Below, piece by piece: positions 54,040-64,000 of a DNA stretch of 64,000 bases. Where the stretch lies: contig CM067585.1 of the NCBI GenBank assembly GCA_034336665.1, positions 2,045,001 to 2,109,000 on the forward strand. Direction: 5' to 3'. Source of the stretch: Luscinia megarhynchos. Lineage: Eukaryota > Chordata > Aves > Passeriformes > Turdidae. The notes under the pieces were generated by a model. That model was given only the letters and a program-made list of their open reading frames with translations. It made no database searches and was not told the DNA's origin. Within the stretch, counting starts at the first letter, position 1. Every line of letters starts with the position of its first letter. Both the position numbers and the translations under genes were made by a program.

Positions 54040-54360
54040 TGGGGGATTCCCAGCACAGACTTTCCCAAAATGTACAGATTTCGAGGGGGGAAATTCACCC
54101 AGAAATATCAAAATGTTTCACTGGGTTTTGATGCTGCTAAATCATTAAACAGTAAAACACTAGACTAGAAATGTAGATTTAGAGTAATATGATAATATAA
54201 AAGCCCAAATGGAATGAAACCAAATGATAATGTCAAATTGAAATGTTCGCCTCTCATTGGAAAAAATCCTTTCGACGTTATTGAAACAAAATGTGAAAGT
54301 TGAAATCATTTGATTTGACACTTCTCCATAGAAAAATATCATCAGGATTGACATGTTCCC
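54040..54360. promoter_or_regulatory. AT-rich island
   Basis: Strongly AT-rich, complex sequence, for example AGAGTAATATGATAATATAA, TGTCAAATTGAAATGTTCGC, TCGACGTTATTGAAAC and GAAATCATTTGATTTGACAC. No transposon family recognised. Could be a conserved element or an old insertion. Confidence 0.35.
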
Positions 54361-54984
54361 AGGAGATGCTCAGAGTTTAGAAGCTGCTCTTCTGGAAAAA
54401 TGTTGCCAGACAGAAATAAGACAGAGCAAAGCAGCCGTGTTGTCCCTGTGCCCGTCTGAGCCAGAGGCTTGGCACGGAGGGATGGAGATCCTGCCCTGAC
54501 CCCTCTGCTCACACACCTGGTGCCAGCTCTGTCCCCAGGACAGTGCCCTGCTGGTGGCCTGTGTCCCATCCCGGGGACTGTCGCTGCTCCTGCTCTGCTG
54601 CACCCAGCGCTGTCACAGCAGTGCCAGGTTTGTGCCAGAGGTGCCCAGCAGCACCACAGCTCGGAGCTCCAGGATTTCTCAGCACTTCCCCTTCACACCA
54701 TTTTTGTATTTTTCCATGCCTCCTCCTGGGCCGTGCTCTGAGGTGCCAGCCAGGGTGGTTTGCACCCCTCTGGCACTTGCTGGGTTCCCCAGCGTGCAGG
54801 GAGTGGGGAGGGGGTGCCCAAAGATCTCCCCTCTGCACATGCCTGGGTAACCTGGCACCTGCCTCCAGACAATGCTGCCTTTGGGGTGTGCAGAGCCCCC
54901 AGCCAGGATCAGGGGGTTGCTGAGGCTGGCAAGGCCTCCAACACCCCTGTGCCCGCTGAACCAAACCATGAAGAGCCACGTCCA
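54361..54984. other. Unassigned sequence
   Basis: GC-rich, complex, nothing recognised. Confidence 0.35.
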
Positions 54985-55190
54985 CTCAACCTTCCAACAC
55001 TTCAGGGGGTGACTCCACAGTGCCCTGGGCAGTGCCAGTGCTTGACCCCTCTCTCAGTGAAGAAACTGCCCCAATACCCAATCTTCCCTGGGGCAGCTTG
55101 AGACCATGTCCTGTTGCTCTGCCATTCCTACCTGGGAGCAGAGCCCAGCTCCCACCTGATCCCACCAGGGAGCTGCAGAGAGCGAGCAGA
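54985..55190 (-). mobile_element. CR1 fragment
   Basis: Antisense CR1: CTTCAGGGGGTGACTCCACA, CCTGGGCAGTGCCAGTGCTT, TCTCAGTGAAGAAACTGCCC and GAGACCATGTCCTGTTGCTC. No tail. Confidence 0.85.
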
Positions 55191-55339
55191 TCCCCTGGGA
55201 AATCCCTGCCCCAAACCTGCCTCCCCTGCGTGCCCTGGCCTGGCCAGGAGTGGGTACCAGCACCCCCGAGCTGGGTGAGCAGGGTGCAGGGGCCAGAGCT
55301 CCCTCCTGGCTCTCTGCCTCCTCCCCAGGCTGCAGAGCT

Positions 55340-55535
55340 CGCCGGGGCTGCTGCTAATGAAGATTTCCTGCAGCGCTTGCTTAGCACAAAATGATTGGTT
55401 ACACCCGAGCTCGTAATTAAAAAAAAGAGAGCAAGTGCACTAATGGGTATTTATTTGACTGTTACCTTGTCATGTATTTATCGATGCAGATAAATTCAAA
55501 ATCGTTAAATGCTTTACAGGGCCTGACAATTTACA
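55340..55535. promoter_or_regulatory. AT-rich island, strong conserved-element candidate
   Basis: CAAAATGATTGGTTACACCC, GAGCTCGTAATTAAAAAAAA, GCACTAATGGGTATTTATTT, TGTCATGTATTTATCGATGC and AAAATCGTTAAATGCTTTAC. Has a CCAAT box (minus) and a TAATTA core. High complexity, no repeat similarity. Confidence 0.45.
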
Positions 55536-55779
55536 GCCCCTGTCAGTGCCCTGCCTCTGCAGCAGAGCAGCTCAGCCACGGGCACACACAGCCCAGCTGG
55601 GCACTTGGAAGCAGCAACCCAGCAGGCTGGCACTGAGGGTGGTGCATGAAAAAGGTGCTGAGGGGATGCTGAGCTGTGGCTCTGCTCCACAGGGATGTGT
55701 GCTGGCAGCCCCAGGTCTCTGCAGGGGCAGCCAGGGGGTGATGGGCACCTCTGCTGCATGGGGGTGACTGCAGCTGAGA

Positions 55780-56925
55780 GCCCGACACCCACAGCTCCCA
55801 GAGCCCCCAGAGCCCCCAGCCCTGCTGAGAGCCCGACACCCACAGCCCCCAGAGCTCCCATAGCCCCCAGCCCTGCTGAGAGCCCAACACCCACAGCCCC
55901 CAGAGCCCCCAGCCCTGCTGAGAGCCCAACACCCACAGCCCTCAGAGCTCCCATAGCCCCCCAGCCCTGCTGAGAGCCCAACACCCACAGCTCCCCACAG
56001 CCCCCCACAGCTCCCACAGCTCCCACTAGCTCCCACAGCCCCCAGCCCTGCTGAGAGCCCAACACCCACAGCTCCCAGAGCCCCCAGACCCCCAGCCCTG
56101 CTGAGAGCCCAACACCCACAGCCCCCAGAGCCCCCAGAGCCCCCAGCCCTGCTGAGAGCCCAACACCCACAGCCCCCAGAGCTCCCTACAGCTCCCACAG
56201 CTCCCACAGCCCCAGCCCTGCTGAGAGCCCAACACCCACAGCTCTGCTGAGGCCCAACACCACAGCCCTGCTGAGAGCCCAACACCCACAGCTCTGCTGA
56301 GAGCCCCAGAATACCCACAGCCCTGCTGAGAGCCCAACACCCACAGCCCTGCTGAGAGCCCAACACCCACAGCCCTGCTGAGAGCCCAACACCCACAGCC
56401 CCCAGAGCTCCCACAGCTCCCTGCTGAGCTCCCAGCTCCCACAGCCCCAGCCCTGCTGAGTGCCCAACACCCACAGCCCCCAGAGCCCCCAGCCCTGCTG
56501 AGAGCCCAACACCCCCCAGCCCTGCTGAGAGCCCAACACCCACAGCTCCCACAGCCCCCACAGCTCCCGCTGAGCTCCCACAGCTCCCTGGCTCCCACAG
56601 CCCTGCTGAGTGCCCAACACCCACAGCCCTGCTCTGTGCCCAGCTCCCACAGAGCTCCCACAGCCCCCAGCCCTGCTGAGAGCCCAACACCCACAGCTCC
56701 TCCCACAGCCCCCACAGCTCCCCACAGCTCCCACAGCTCCCACAGCCCTGCTGAGAGCCCAACACCCACAGCCCACAGCCCTGCTGAGAGCCAAACACCC
56801 ACAGCCCCCACAGCCCCCAGCCCTGCTGTGTGCCCAGCTCCCACAGCTCCCACAGCTCCCACAGCTCCCAGCCCTGCTGTGTGCCCAGCTCCCACAGCCC
56901 CCAGCCCTGCCTCAGACATCCCTGA
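55780..56925. repeat. Composite minisatellite around CAGCCCTGCTGAGAGCCC
   Basis: A core CAGCCCTGCTGAGAGCCCAA + CACCCACAG recurs about 26 times. Cores are linked by variable strings of 9-bp modules (AGCTCCCAC, AGCCCCCAG, AGAGCCCCC). The plus strand is C-rich. The resulting minus-strand frames reach 546 codons (Gly/Leu/Trp-rich) and are artefacts. Confidence 0.95.
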
Positions 56926-57264
56926 CAGCCCCAGGCAGATGGGACTGGAGTTGCCTGGGGGACACCACGGGGCTGGAATAATTTGTCATCTCCTTGTGCA
57001 GGTGGAAAACTCCAGGCCAGCAGACATGAGCTGCTGGCACTGCCCACAGGCCAGTGGGTCCTCAGCAGAGGGGGACTCTGTCTCCTTCCTGGGGGTGGGG
57101 GTCCCTTCCCATGCCTCTCCAGCACAGAGCTGATGAGGACAGTGGTGAGGAAAGAAGGATGAACATGTTTTCCTGCGCTGTGACAAGCAGCAGGGCAGCC
57201 CAGAGAAGCCACAACTCTCCAGAGAGCATCTCTGTCTCTCGAGGCTTATCAGGTGTGCAGGGGG
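56926..57264. other. Unassigned sequence
   Basis: Complex, no gene or element recognised. Confidence 0.35.
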
Positions 57265-57355
57265 AGCTGGGGGCATCTCTTGACTCAGTGTTTGCATAGC
57301 AACAAGGCCCTGATTATACAGCCCCAATTACCTCAATATTCCCATTAGTGGAGGC
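57265..57355. promoter_or_regulatory. Candidate conserved element with X-box-like site
   Basis: GTTTGCATAGCAAC at 57290-57303 resembles an RFX X-box with one good half-site (AGCAAC). It is followed by complex AT-rich sequence CCCAATTACCTCAATATTCC and CATTAGTGG. Confidence 0.35.
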
Positions 57356-57978
57356 AGGGAGCCCCCTCCTCTTAGCACCCCCCGGCAGCTGGGCTGGGCT
57401 GAGTGGGAGCATGCCCTGCTCTGGGCAGTGCCACCAGCGTGTCACCGAGCCCTGGAGCAGCACCTGAGCTGCCACAGCCTCCTGCCCTCCCCAGCAGCAG
57501 GGACACACGTGGGTGTCAGTGTGTGCACAGCTGTTCACACCCCCTGTGTGCCTCTGCATGGAGCTCTGCCCGGTCCCCCTGGGAATTGCTCAGGGATGGG
57601 TTTGCCTGGAGAAGCAATGCTGAAATGTGGAGTGGGCTTTTCCCTCAGGATCCCCTCAGCACGGAGCAGAGGGAGCAGCACCGCCCTGATCCAGGGCAGA
57701 GACAGCCCTGGGGGCACTCAGCCTGCCTGCTGCCACAGCACCATCCCCCTGGCCCAAACCTGGCTGGGGCTGGGCCTGGGCAGCACCCCCTCCGTGCACA
57801 CACCTCACCTGCCTCTCCTGAACCCAAATTCGTGTGGCAGGTGCTCAGACCTGCAGCAGGGACCCCTGAAGGGTGGCATCCTCATGCTGAGGCTGGGAGA
57901 GTCCCTGTGCAGGGAAGGGCCAGGCTGGCACTGGCACAGGGTGACACAGCTGGACAAGAGCAGCAGGGTGCCTTGGAG
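57356..57978. other. Unassigned sequence
   Basis: GC-rich, complex, no gene recognised. Confidence 0.35.
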
Positions 57979-58386
57979 TGGCTGCCAGAACAGAGGCCAG
58001 GCAAGATCAAGAGAATAAAGTGGGGATTTATTGAAGGCCTTCAATGGATGCACCTTGGGCAGCCAAAGCCTCTCAGAAGCTGCATAGTGGTCACAAGTTT
58101 TTCAGACAATTATAAGTTTGGTCCATTTACATATCAGGGGTTAATCCTCCAATTACAGCTTCAGGCAATGAAGTCATTTACCCCCAGTTTGCTCCCTCCA
58201 GCTCACTTTTGTTTATACTTTTGAGGCCTGAGGCTGCAGGGTGCCCTTGAATCTCAGGCCTAGAGAGGAATTGTTCCATCTGACCAGCACATGAAGACAG
58301 CAGCTGACACTCCAAGTGGAGATTAGAGCTATGCACTAATGCAGCACAGGATGTGAAAAATAAAAAGCAAAAGTCCTAAGGCATCA
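57979..58386 (-). mobile_element. Solo LTR C, full length (408 bp) with target duplication
   Basis: On the minus strand it begins TGATGCCTTAGGACTTTTGC and ends CTGTTCTGGCAGCCA. AATAAA (minus) is at 58027-58032. The flanking 5-mers are CTCCT and CTCCA (minus strand), four of five matching, as expected for an aged 5-bp target duplication. No internal viral sequence adjoins it. Confidence 0.85.
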
Positions 58387-58688
58387 AGGAGGCTCCGTGC
58401 AAGGTGCTAACACAGATGAGACCATCCCTGGCTGGGAGGAGGCTCTGAAGCCCCAGGGGGCTCGGGGACAGGCTGCCCGGGGCTGCTGGCATTGTGCTGC
58501 GAGCAGCAGTGGCAGCAGGGCCCCGCATTGTTGGGAGAGAAAAGCAGAACTGGGGCTCTGTGTGTAAGTAGGTCACACGCGAGGCTGGAGACGAGGCCAC
58601 GGGCACAGGCTGTCAGTGCAGGAGTGAGGAAGAGGGAAAAGGGGGGTGGGGATGGCTGGGAACAGGGCAGGAAAGGAGCAGGGAGCTC
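58387..58688. other. Unassigned sequence
   Basis: Nothing recognised. Confidence 0.35.
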
Positions 58689-58714
58689 ACAGACAGACAG
58701 ACAGACAGACAGAC
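58689..58714. repeat. (ACAG)n microsatellite
   Basis: About six and a half uninterrupted ACAG units. Confidence 0.97.
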
Positions 58715-58834
58715 CTGCAGGACACTGTCCCTGCGAGCTGCAGCACCTCGCTGCTGCTCATCGCCACCCCTGCTCGTGGGAGACCAGCCCTGGGCTGAGC
58801 CCTGCGCCCAGCACAGCCCAGTGGGAGCTGCTGG

Positions 58835-59648
58835 GAGCCTGCAGGGACCAGTGCAGGGAGCCTGGCACAGGTGGGAGCTGTTCCCTGATGGGAGCAGTGC
58901 AGGGAGCCTAGAACAGTGTGGGAGTTGCTGGGACCCTGCAGGGAGCCTGGCACAGGGTGGGAGCTGCTGGGAGCCTGTAGGGAGCCTGGCACAGGGTGAG
59001 CTGTTCCTGCTGGGAGCCTGGCACAGGGTGGGAGCTGCTGGGACCCCTGCAGGAGCCTGGCACAGGGTGGGAGCTGCTGGGAGCAGTGCAGGGGAGCAGT
59101 GCAAGGAGCCTGGCACAGGGTGGGAGCTGCTGGGAGCCTGCAGGGAGCCTGGCACAGGGTGGGAGCTGCTGGGAGCAGTGCAGGGAGCAGTGCAGGGAGC
59201 CTGGCACAGGGTGGAGCTGCTGGAGCCTGCAGGAGCCTGGCACAGGGTGGGAGCTGTTCCCTGCAGGGAGCCTGGAACAGGGTGGGAGCTGCTGCCTGCT
59301 GGGACCAGTGCAGGGAGCCTGGCACAGGGTGGGAGCTGTTCCCTGCAGGGAGGAGTGCAGGGAGCCTGGCACAGGGTGGGAGCTGCAGGGAGCAGTGCAG
59401 GGAGCCTGGCACAGGTGGGAACTGTTCCCTGCTGGGAGCCTGGCACAGGTGGGAACTGTTCCCTGCTGGGACCCTGCAGGGAGCAGTGCAGGGAGCCTGG
59501 CACAGGGTGGGAGCTGCTGGGACCCTGCAGGGAGCAGTGCAGGGAGCCTGGCACAGGGTGGGAGCTGCTCGGGAGCCTGCAGGGAGCCTGGCACAGGGTG
59601 GGAGCTGCTCCCTGCTGGGACCCTGCAGGGAGCCTGGCACAGCCCTGC
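58835..59648. repeat. 39-51-bp G-rich minisatellite
   Basis: Core GGAGCCTGGCACAGGGTGGG + AGCTGCTGGGACCCTGCAG, 39 bp, about 20 copies. Many copies gain a GAGCAGTGCAGG block or a TTCCCTGCTGG block. The plus strand carries frequent GGG clusters and AGCT. Frames of 201 to 393 codons are artefacts of the unit. Confidence 0.95.
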
Positions 59649-60205
59649 AGCCTCAGGCTGTCTCAGTGCTGGGGCACAGCTGGCTCCATCCTCACAAGCC
59701 ATGAAGTCACACTGCAGGCAGAGTCACAGCAGGCTGGGCAGAGCTCAGCAGGGACACGTGGCACTCTGCCCCTCACCCCCTGCATCCCCTGGGGGACCCC
59801 ACGACACCCCACCGTGCTGGGAGTGCAGCTTCCCACCTCATCCCAGAGTGCTGGGCGGCCACGAGGTGGGAATGATCCAGCCTGGGGCACTGTCACTGCG
59901 TGGGACACGACACCTGCAAACCCCAGGGACAGCAGGGTCACAGCACAGCTCCCCTAATGCCCCGGACAGCAGGGTCACAGCACTGCTCCCCTAATTCCCC
60001 CATACAGCAGAGTCAGAGCCGTGCCCCCCAAAGACCCCCAGGAACAGGGTCACAGCAGAGCTCCCCTGCCTCCCCCTCCCCTGCAGCACCTGATGCTCCA
60101 GCACATGGTCCATCCCTGCATCCTGCAGCTGTGGGGTCGGGAAACGCTGAGCACAGGCAGAAAATGCCTTCCCGGCCCCCGCGGTGATCAGCTGGTGCCC
60201 CCAGG
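59649..60205. other. Unassigned sequence
   Basis: GC-rich. A loose local repeat, CAGCAGGGTCACAGCA and neighbours, occurs at 59928-60062. No gene seen. Confidence 0.4.
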
Positions 60206-60300
60206 CAGGAGGTGCAATTAACCTTCTCTCGACAAGAATAACTACCAGTGTTATTATCGACCGCAAAGTTACCCAGCCCTCTGCAAGCCCCAGCCCCGGG
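60206..60300. promoter_or_regulatory. Candidate conserved non-coding element
   Basis: GCAATTAACCTTCTCTCGAC, AAGAATAACTACCAGTGTTA and TTATCGACCGCAAAGTTACC. Complex and unlike the flanks. Contains a TTAACC/CAATTA core and a RUNX-like ACCGCAAA. Confidence 0.4.
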
Positions 60301-61254
60301 ATGGGGATGGGAGCAGAGCGTGCCGAAGGGAAGGATTTGCAGCGTCCCAGTGGGCTCCTGGTGCACGTGGAGTGGAGCAGGGACACATCTCCACAGCCTC
60401 CCACCCCCACAGCCCACAGCAGCCCCTGCCTGAGCGGCTCCAGAGCGGGCTGTGAGTCCCCAGGCCTGGGGATGGGCTGCCCCAGGAGGACGTGTGAGCT
60501 GACACACATTAAGAGGCAGCAGGAATTAGGGAAGGGACAAAAGGAGCCTTGACAAAGCTTAAAAATTGAATAAGGAATGATGTAAAGGCACAAAGTAAAG
60601 ACATGAAAAAAATCTCTGGAGAGATGAGGCTTTGCTTTCCAGGTGTTGCAGGAGCTGTGTAATTGTGGGTTGTGCCTCAGCAGTGACATTTCCTAATTCC
60701 AGCCTGCACCTCATCACACACGGACGCGAACCAGGGACGGGTCACTTTGGGATAAATCGCTTTGGCCACACAAACCGTGGGGTGCCTGCGCCCTCCGTGC
60801 TCTGCACATGGGGACCCCCAGCGAGGGTCTGGCCCCTGCCCAGGGCAGGAGACAAGATCCAGAGGGATGTGACAGGGGCAGGGTGTTGTCCTTTGGCATC
60901 CAGAGTGAAACGGCTGCAAACAGCTTAATCACTGGGTAATTATGCCACAGCACTGGTCGCTCACTGAGGGACTTGTGCAGGATCTGTGGAAAAGCTTTCC
61001 TTTTTTTGTAATGGGAACCAGGAGTCTGGAAATTCTCAGAGTAAAAAATATTTCTGGGCTTGGTTAGAAAAATCGGGTTTTGGCTGCTGGGAAGCCAGGC
61101 ATGTTCACCATCTTCTGTCCTGACAGCTTTTGTTTGGGGTTTTTCATTTGTGAAAGGAAAGGGTTTGGCAGGGAGGGGAGAATCTGATGGCAATGCAGGG
61201 AAAAGGAGAAAAAGAAGATTTCTTCACAAAATTACAGTGGAAAATAACCAGAGC
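60301..61254. other. Unassigned sequence
   Basis: Moderately AT-rich patches at 60510-60620 and 60900-61050 (CAGCTTAATCACTGGGTAAT). No recognised transposon or gene. Confidence 0.35.
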
Positions 61255-61358
61255 GGTTTTTTATTTTGTTGGGGGTTTTTTTTGGTGGGTTTTTTTTTCC
61301 CTTTTTTTTTGTTTGTTTGTTTTTGGGGTTTTTTTGGTTTTTTTGGTTTTTTTTAAAT
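61255..61358. repeat. T/G low-complexity tract
   Basis: Long T runs separated by GGGGG, GGTGGG, GGGG and GG. Simple sequence with some G-quadruplex potential. Confidence 0.9.
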
Positions 61359-61704
61359 TTCTCCCTGCGGGAGGGGCTGCCAAGGTCTCCCACCCCGCCT
61401 CGGCAGGGCTGGGGTCTGTCCGTGGCCGTGCCATGTGCTCGCCTTCCTCCCTCCCCTCCGAGCCGGGGCCACCGGCAGCGGCTGCCGGCGCTAACCCAGA
61501 TTCCAGGGGCGCCTTGCTGCTAAATTGGCAGCGAGTACGAGACGTGTCACCTGGGTGACAGGGTGCCTGTGCCTGCCGGAGTGTTTGAACACGCGGCGCT
61601 GTGTGCTAAATACTCCCATCACTGTGAGCTGGAGACAGCGAGCGCCGAGCTCGCGGGAGGATGGAGGCAGGAATGGAGTGCACAGCCCTGCCCTGTCACA
61701 GCGG
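61359..61704. other. CpG-containing unassigned sequence
   Basis: 61370-61650 is CpG-rich in places (GGCAGCGGCTGCCGGCGC, GAACACGCGGCGCTGTG, CAGCGAGCGCCGAGCTCGCG) and complex. It might be a conserved GC-rich element. No exon recognised. Confidence 0.35.
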
Positions 61705-62375
61705 CCCAAACCCTGCTGTTCCTGTCCCCAAACCCTGCTGTCCCTGTCCCAAACCCTGCTGTCCCTGTCCCAAACCCTGCTGTCCCCGTCCCAAACCCTC
61801 CTGTCCCTGTCCCAAACCCTGCTGTCCCTGTCCCAAACCCTGCTGTCCCTGTCCCAAACCCTCCTGTCCCTGTCCCAAACCCTGCTGTCCCCTGTCCCAA
61901 ACCCTGCTGTCTCTGTGCCCCAAACCCTGCTGTCCCTGTGCCCAAACCCTTCTGTCCCTGTCCCAAACCCTGCTGTCCCTATCCCCAAACCCTGCTGTCC
62001 CCTGTCCCAAACCCTGCTGTCCCCATCCCCAAACCCTGCTGTCCCCATCCCCAAACCCTGCTGTCCCCATCCCAAACCCTGCTGTCCCTGTCCCAAACCC
62101 TGCTGTCCCCATCCCAAACCCTGCTGTCCCCATCCCAAACCCTGCTGTCCCCATCCCAAACCCTCCTGTCCCTGTCCCAAACCCTGCTGTCCCCATCCCC
62201 AAACCCTGCTGTCCCCGTCCCAAACCCTGCTGTCCCCATCCCCAAACCCTGCTGTCCCCATCCCAAACCCTGCTGTCCCTGTCCCAAACCCTTCTGTCCC
62301 CATCCCAAACCCTGCTGTCCCTGTCCCAAACCCTGCTGTCCCCATCCCAAACCCTGCTGTCCCTGTCCCAAACCC
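61705..62375. repeat. 21-bp minisatellite CCCAAACCCTGCTGTCCCTGT
   Basis: About 32 copies with two variants (GTCCCTGTCC, GTCCCCATCC) and single-base indels in the C runs. The C/T-rich plus strand stays open in all frames, giving overlapping frames of 241 to 336 codons, all artefactual. Confidence 0.96.
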
Positions 62376-62659
62376 CCCCGGCCTTTGGAAGCTGGCAGCA
62401 CCTGGATGGAATTTCCACCACATCTCTGCTCTCCTGAGCATCTCCAAACTGCGGCAGGCTGGTGGGAGTTTTCTTCTGCTGAGTGCCCGAGCAGGGAGCA
62501 ATTAATCACTCTTTCTGCTGAGAAGTAGCTGAGAACTCGCAGCCCCGGGGTCACGTCCGGGGGTCCCGGGGGTCGTTGATGCCGCGGGAGGAGCCGCCTG
62601 TCCCGGCCACAGAGGGGCAGGGCACGGGGAAACCGAGGAGACAAGGGGACACAGCCCGA
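62376..62659. other. Unassigned sequence
   Basis: Complex, nothing recognised. Confidence 0.35.
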
Positions 62660-63115
62660 TGTTGGGAGGCATGAATCAGGAAAACCTTGTAAATGTGATT
62701 GCCCAGCAAAAGATTTTGAGAATATGGGAACCATAGGTGAGATAGAAATGAAAGCCACCTTTGAGGTACCAAAGCTTAGTTACTAAATAACTAGGAGACA
62801 ATAGGATGGCCGGCCAAAAGTAATCCCCTCTGGATAGAACAATGGTCCAAAGGCCAGAGAAGACCCTGCTGGCTTCGGCACAAGGGCTCCAAAGAGAAGT
62901 TTTTAGGGTTTAAAGTATAACACATGATGGTCATGCAATGATTCCTACAGGCTGTATGTAAATGCTACAGGATTGGTATCTTGTGTTAGATTGGTGAGTG
63001 GAAATTAGAATATTCGACATAGAAGAAGATTTATTGTATTGTAAATAGGAAAATCACTCTCTTACTTCCTTCTCTTACTTCACTCTCTTACCTCTCTCTT
63101 ACCACTCTCTTGCTC
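62660..63115 (+). mobile_element. Solo LTR B, 3'-truncated
   Basis: Starts TGTTGGGAGGCATGAATCAG and matches the reverse complement of 33060-33482 nearly throughout (TTTGAGGTACCAAAGCTTAG, GATGGCCGGCCAAAAGTAAT, GTGTTAGATTGGTGAGTGG). The match decays in the CT-rich run (CTTCTCTTACTTCACTCTC) before any AATAAA, so the 3' end is missing. Confidence 0.85.
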
Positions 63116-63384
63116 ATCCCTTGTGAATCCACCCCAGGTCCCTCCTCTCCAGCAGGCAGATGTGGAGTCAGCCCAGTCCCAGCTCCCCAGAGAACACTTC
63201 AGGCAGCAGCTTGGCAAGTGAGTGACCCAGCGTGCAGGACAGCAGATCTGCAGGGGGACAGGGACAGGCTGTGCCACCCCAAGGGACCAGGAGCCCCGGG
63301 CTGAGGCAGCACCATCACAGCAAGTCCCCTCTGCTCCCAGCAGGGACAGTGCCCGTGTCACCAGGGAGGGACAGGAGTCCTTGT
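63116..63384. other. Unassigned sequence
   Basis: GC-rich, nothing recognised. Confidence 0.35.
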
Positions 63385-63715
63385 ATGCACAGGTGTGCAT
63401 CATCATAAGAAGGACACAGAGGGGCTGGAGTGTGTCCAGGGCAGGGGCTGAGCCCCAGGAGGGGCTGAGGGAGCTGGGAAGGGGCTCAGCTGGAGAAAAG
63501 GAGGCTCAGGGGCCCTTGTGGCTCTGCACAACTCCCTGCCAGGAGGGGACAGCCCCAGGTCGGGCTCTGGGAACAGGAACAGGGACAGGAGCAGAGGGAA
63601 CGGCCTCAGTTTGTGTCAGACAAGGTTCAGGTTGGATATCATGGAAGTTTCTTCATTGAAAAGGTGGTCAAGCCCTGGCACAGCTGCCCAGGGCAGTGGT
63701 GAAATAAAAAAATGA
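63385..63715 (+). mobile_element. CR1 LINE fragment
   Basis: Sense CR1: GGACACAGAGGGGCTGGAGT, GGGGCTCAGCTGGAGAAAAG, GGCTCTGCACAACTCCCTGC, GGTTGGATATCATGGAAGTT and CTGGCACAGCTGCCCAGGGC. It matches the reverse complement of 12740-13040. Confidence 0.85.
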
Positions 63716-64000
63716 GTAGACAAGGCACTGGTGAGAGGGTTTAGTGGCTGCAGTGGGATTCAGTTGAAGGCTGGACTTGTGGCCTTGGAGCTCTTTCCCA
63801 GCCCTGATAAGACTGGGATTGTTCTGGGCCTGGCAAACACCAGCCAGGTCCTGGACCTGCTTCCTCTGATCTGAGCTCTGGTGCCTGCCAGCCCCGCTCC
63901 AGGCTGCAGCTGGAGGGGAGAGAGGCGCAGCCCAGGGCTCAGGGATGTGCATTCTGCTCATTGCTCACTAATACTAATGGCCCAGAGTTATTAATATTGC
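63716..64000. other. Unassigned sequence to window end
   Basis: The last 50 bases are AT-rich (TGCTCACTAATACTAATGG, AGAGTTATTAATATTGC) and may begin another island. Confidence 0.35.

Noticed and set aside
1..64000. tRNA, rRNA or small RNA genes
   Set aside because: I saw no A/B box pair with a cloverleaf and no rRNA-like sequence. A covariance search would be needed to exclude small RNAs.

Overview
The window looks like non-coding DNA from a bird, most likely a songbird. Three things point that way: many 3' fragments of the avian CR1 LINE on both strands, several solo LTRs of the kind common in passerine endogenous retroviruses, and a GC-rich background with very dense minisatellites, as seen on avian microchromosomes or near chromosome ends. 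I assign the group by recognising repeat families from memory, not by a search. I found no protein-coding gene, rRNA, tRNA or CRISPR array that I can support.

The main feature is tandem repetition. Eighteen arrays of about 0.5 to 2 kb, nearly all with different units (5, 8, 9, 10, 14, 15, 19, 21, 25, 31, 34, 41 and 84 bp, and composites), add up to about 18 kb, or 28% of the window. Every very long open reading frame lies in one of these arrays and exists because the unit has no stop codon. They should not be annotated as proteins.

Layout. 0-8 kb: a CR1 fragment, an 84-bp array, a 31-bp array, and a 10-bp-module array lying between two inverted copies of a ~235-bp sequence. 8-16 kb: solo LTR A, a 21-bp array, a CpG-rich stretch followed by a strong splice-acceptor-like sequence, CR1 pieces, a 10-bp array and an AT-rich island. 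16-26 kb: 25-, 34- and 19-bp arrays, AT-rich islands, CR1 pieces and one LTR-like element with a 106-bp internal duplication. 26-36 kb: a CR1 with a 58-bp internal quadruplication, a C-rich array, a TATA-box promoter candidate just before a CCTGC array, a 41-bp array and two full-length LTRs of family B. 36-46 kb: CR1 copies, one with its 3' tail repeat grown to 0.7 kb, LTR C, a 15-bp array and a 2-kb composite array with a recurring GC-rich cassette. 46-64 kb: an island with two POU octamers, LTR A, LTR C twice, a second CR1 with the same 58-bp quadruplication, a GGGGATATA array, several AT-rich islands, three more arrays, LTR B and CR1.

Between the repeats are short AT-rich or CpG-rich islands that look like conserved non-coding elements. 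They carry recognisable motifs (POU octamers, RFX X-boxes, homeodomain-type TAATTA). If the window does anything for neighbouring genes, it is probably through these islands and the promoter candidate near 29.96 kb. Alignment to other bird genomes would settle this.
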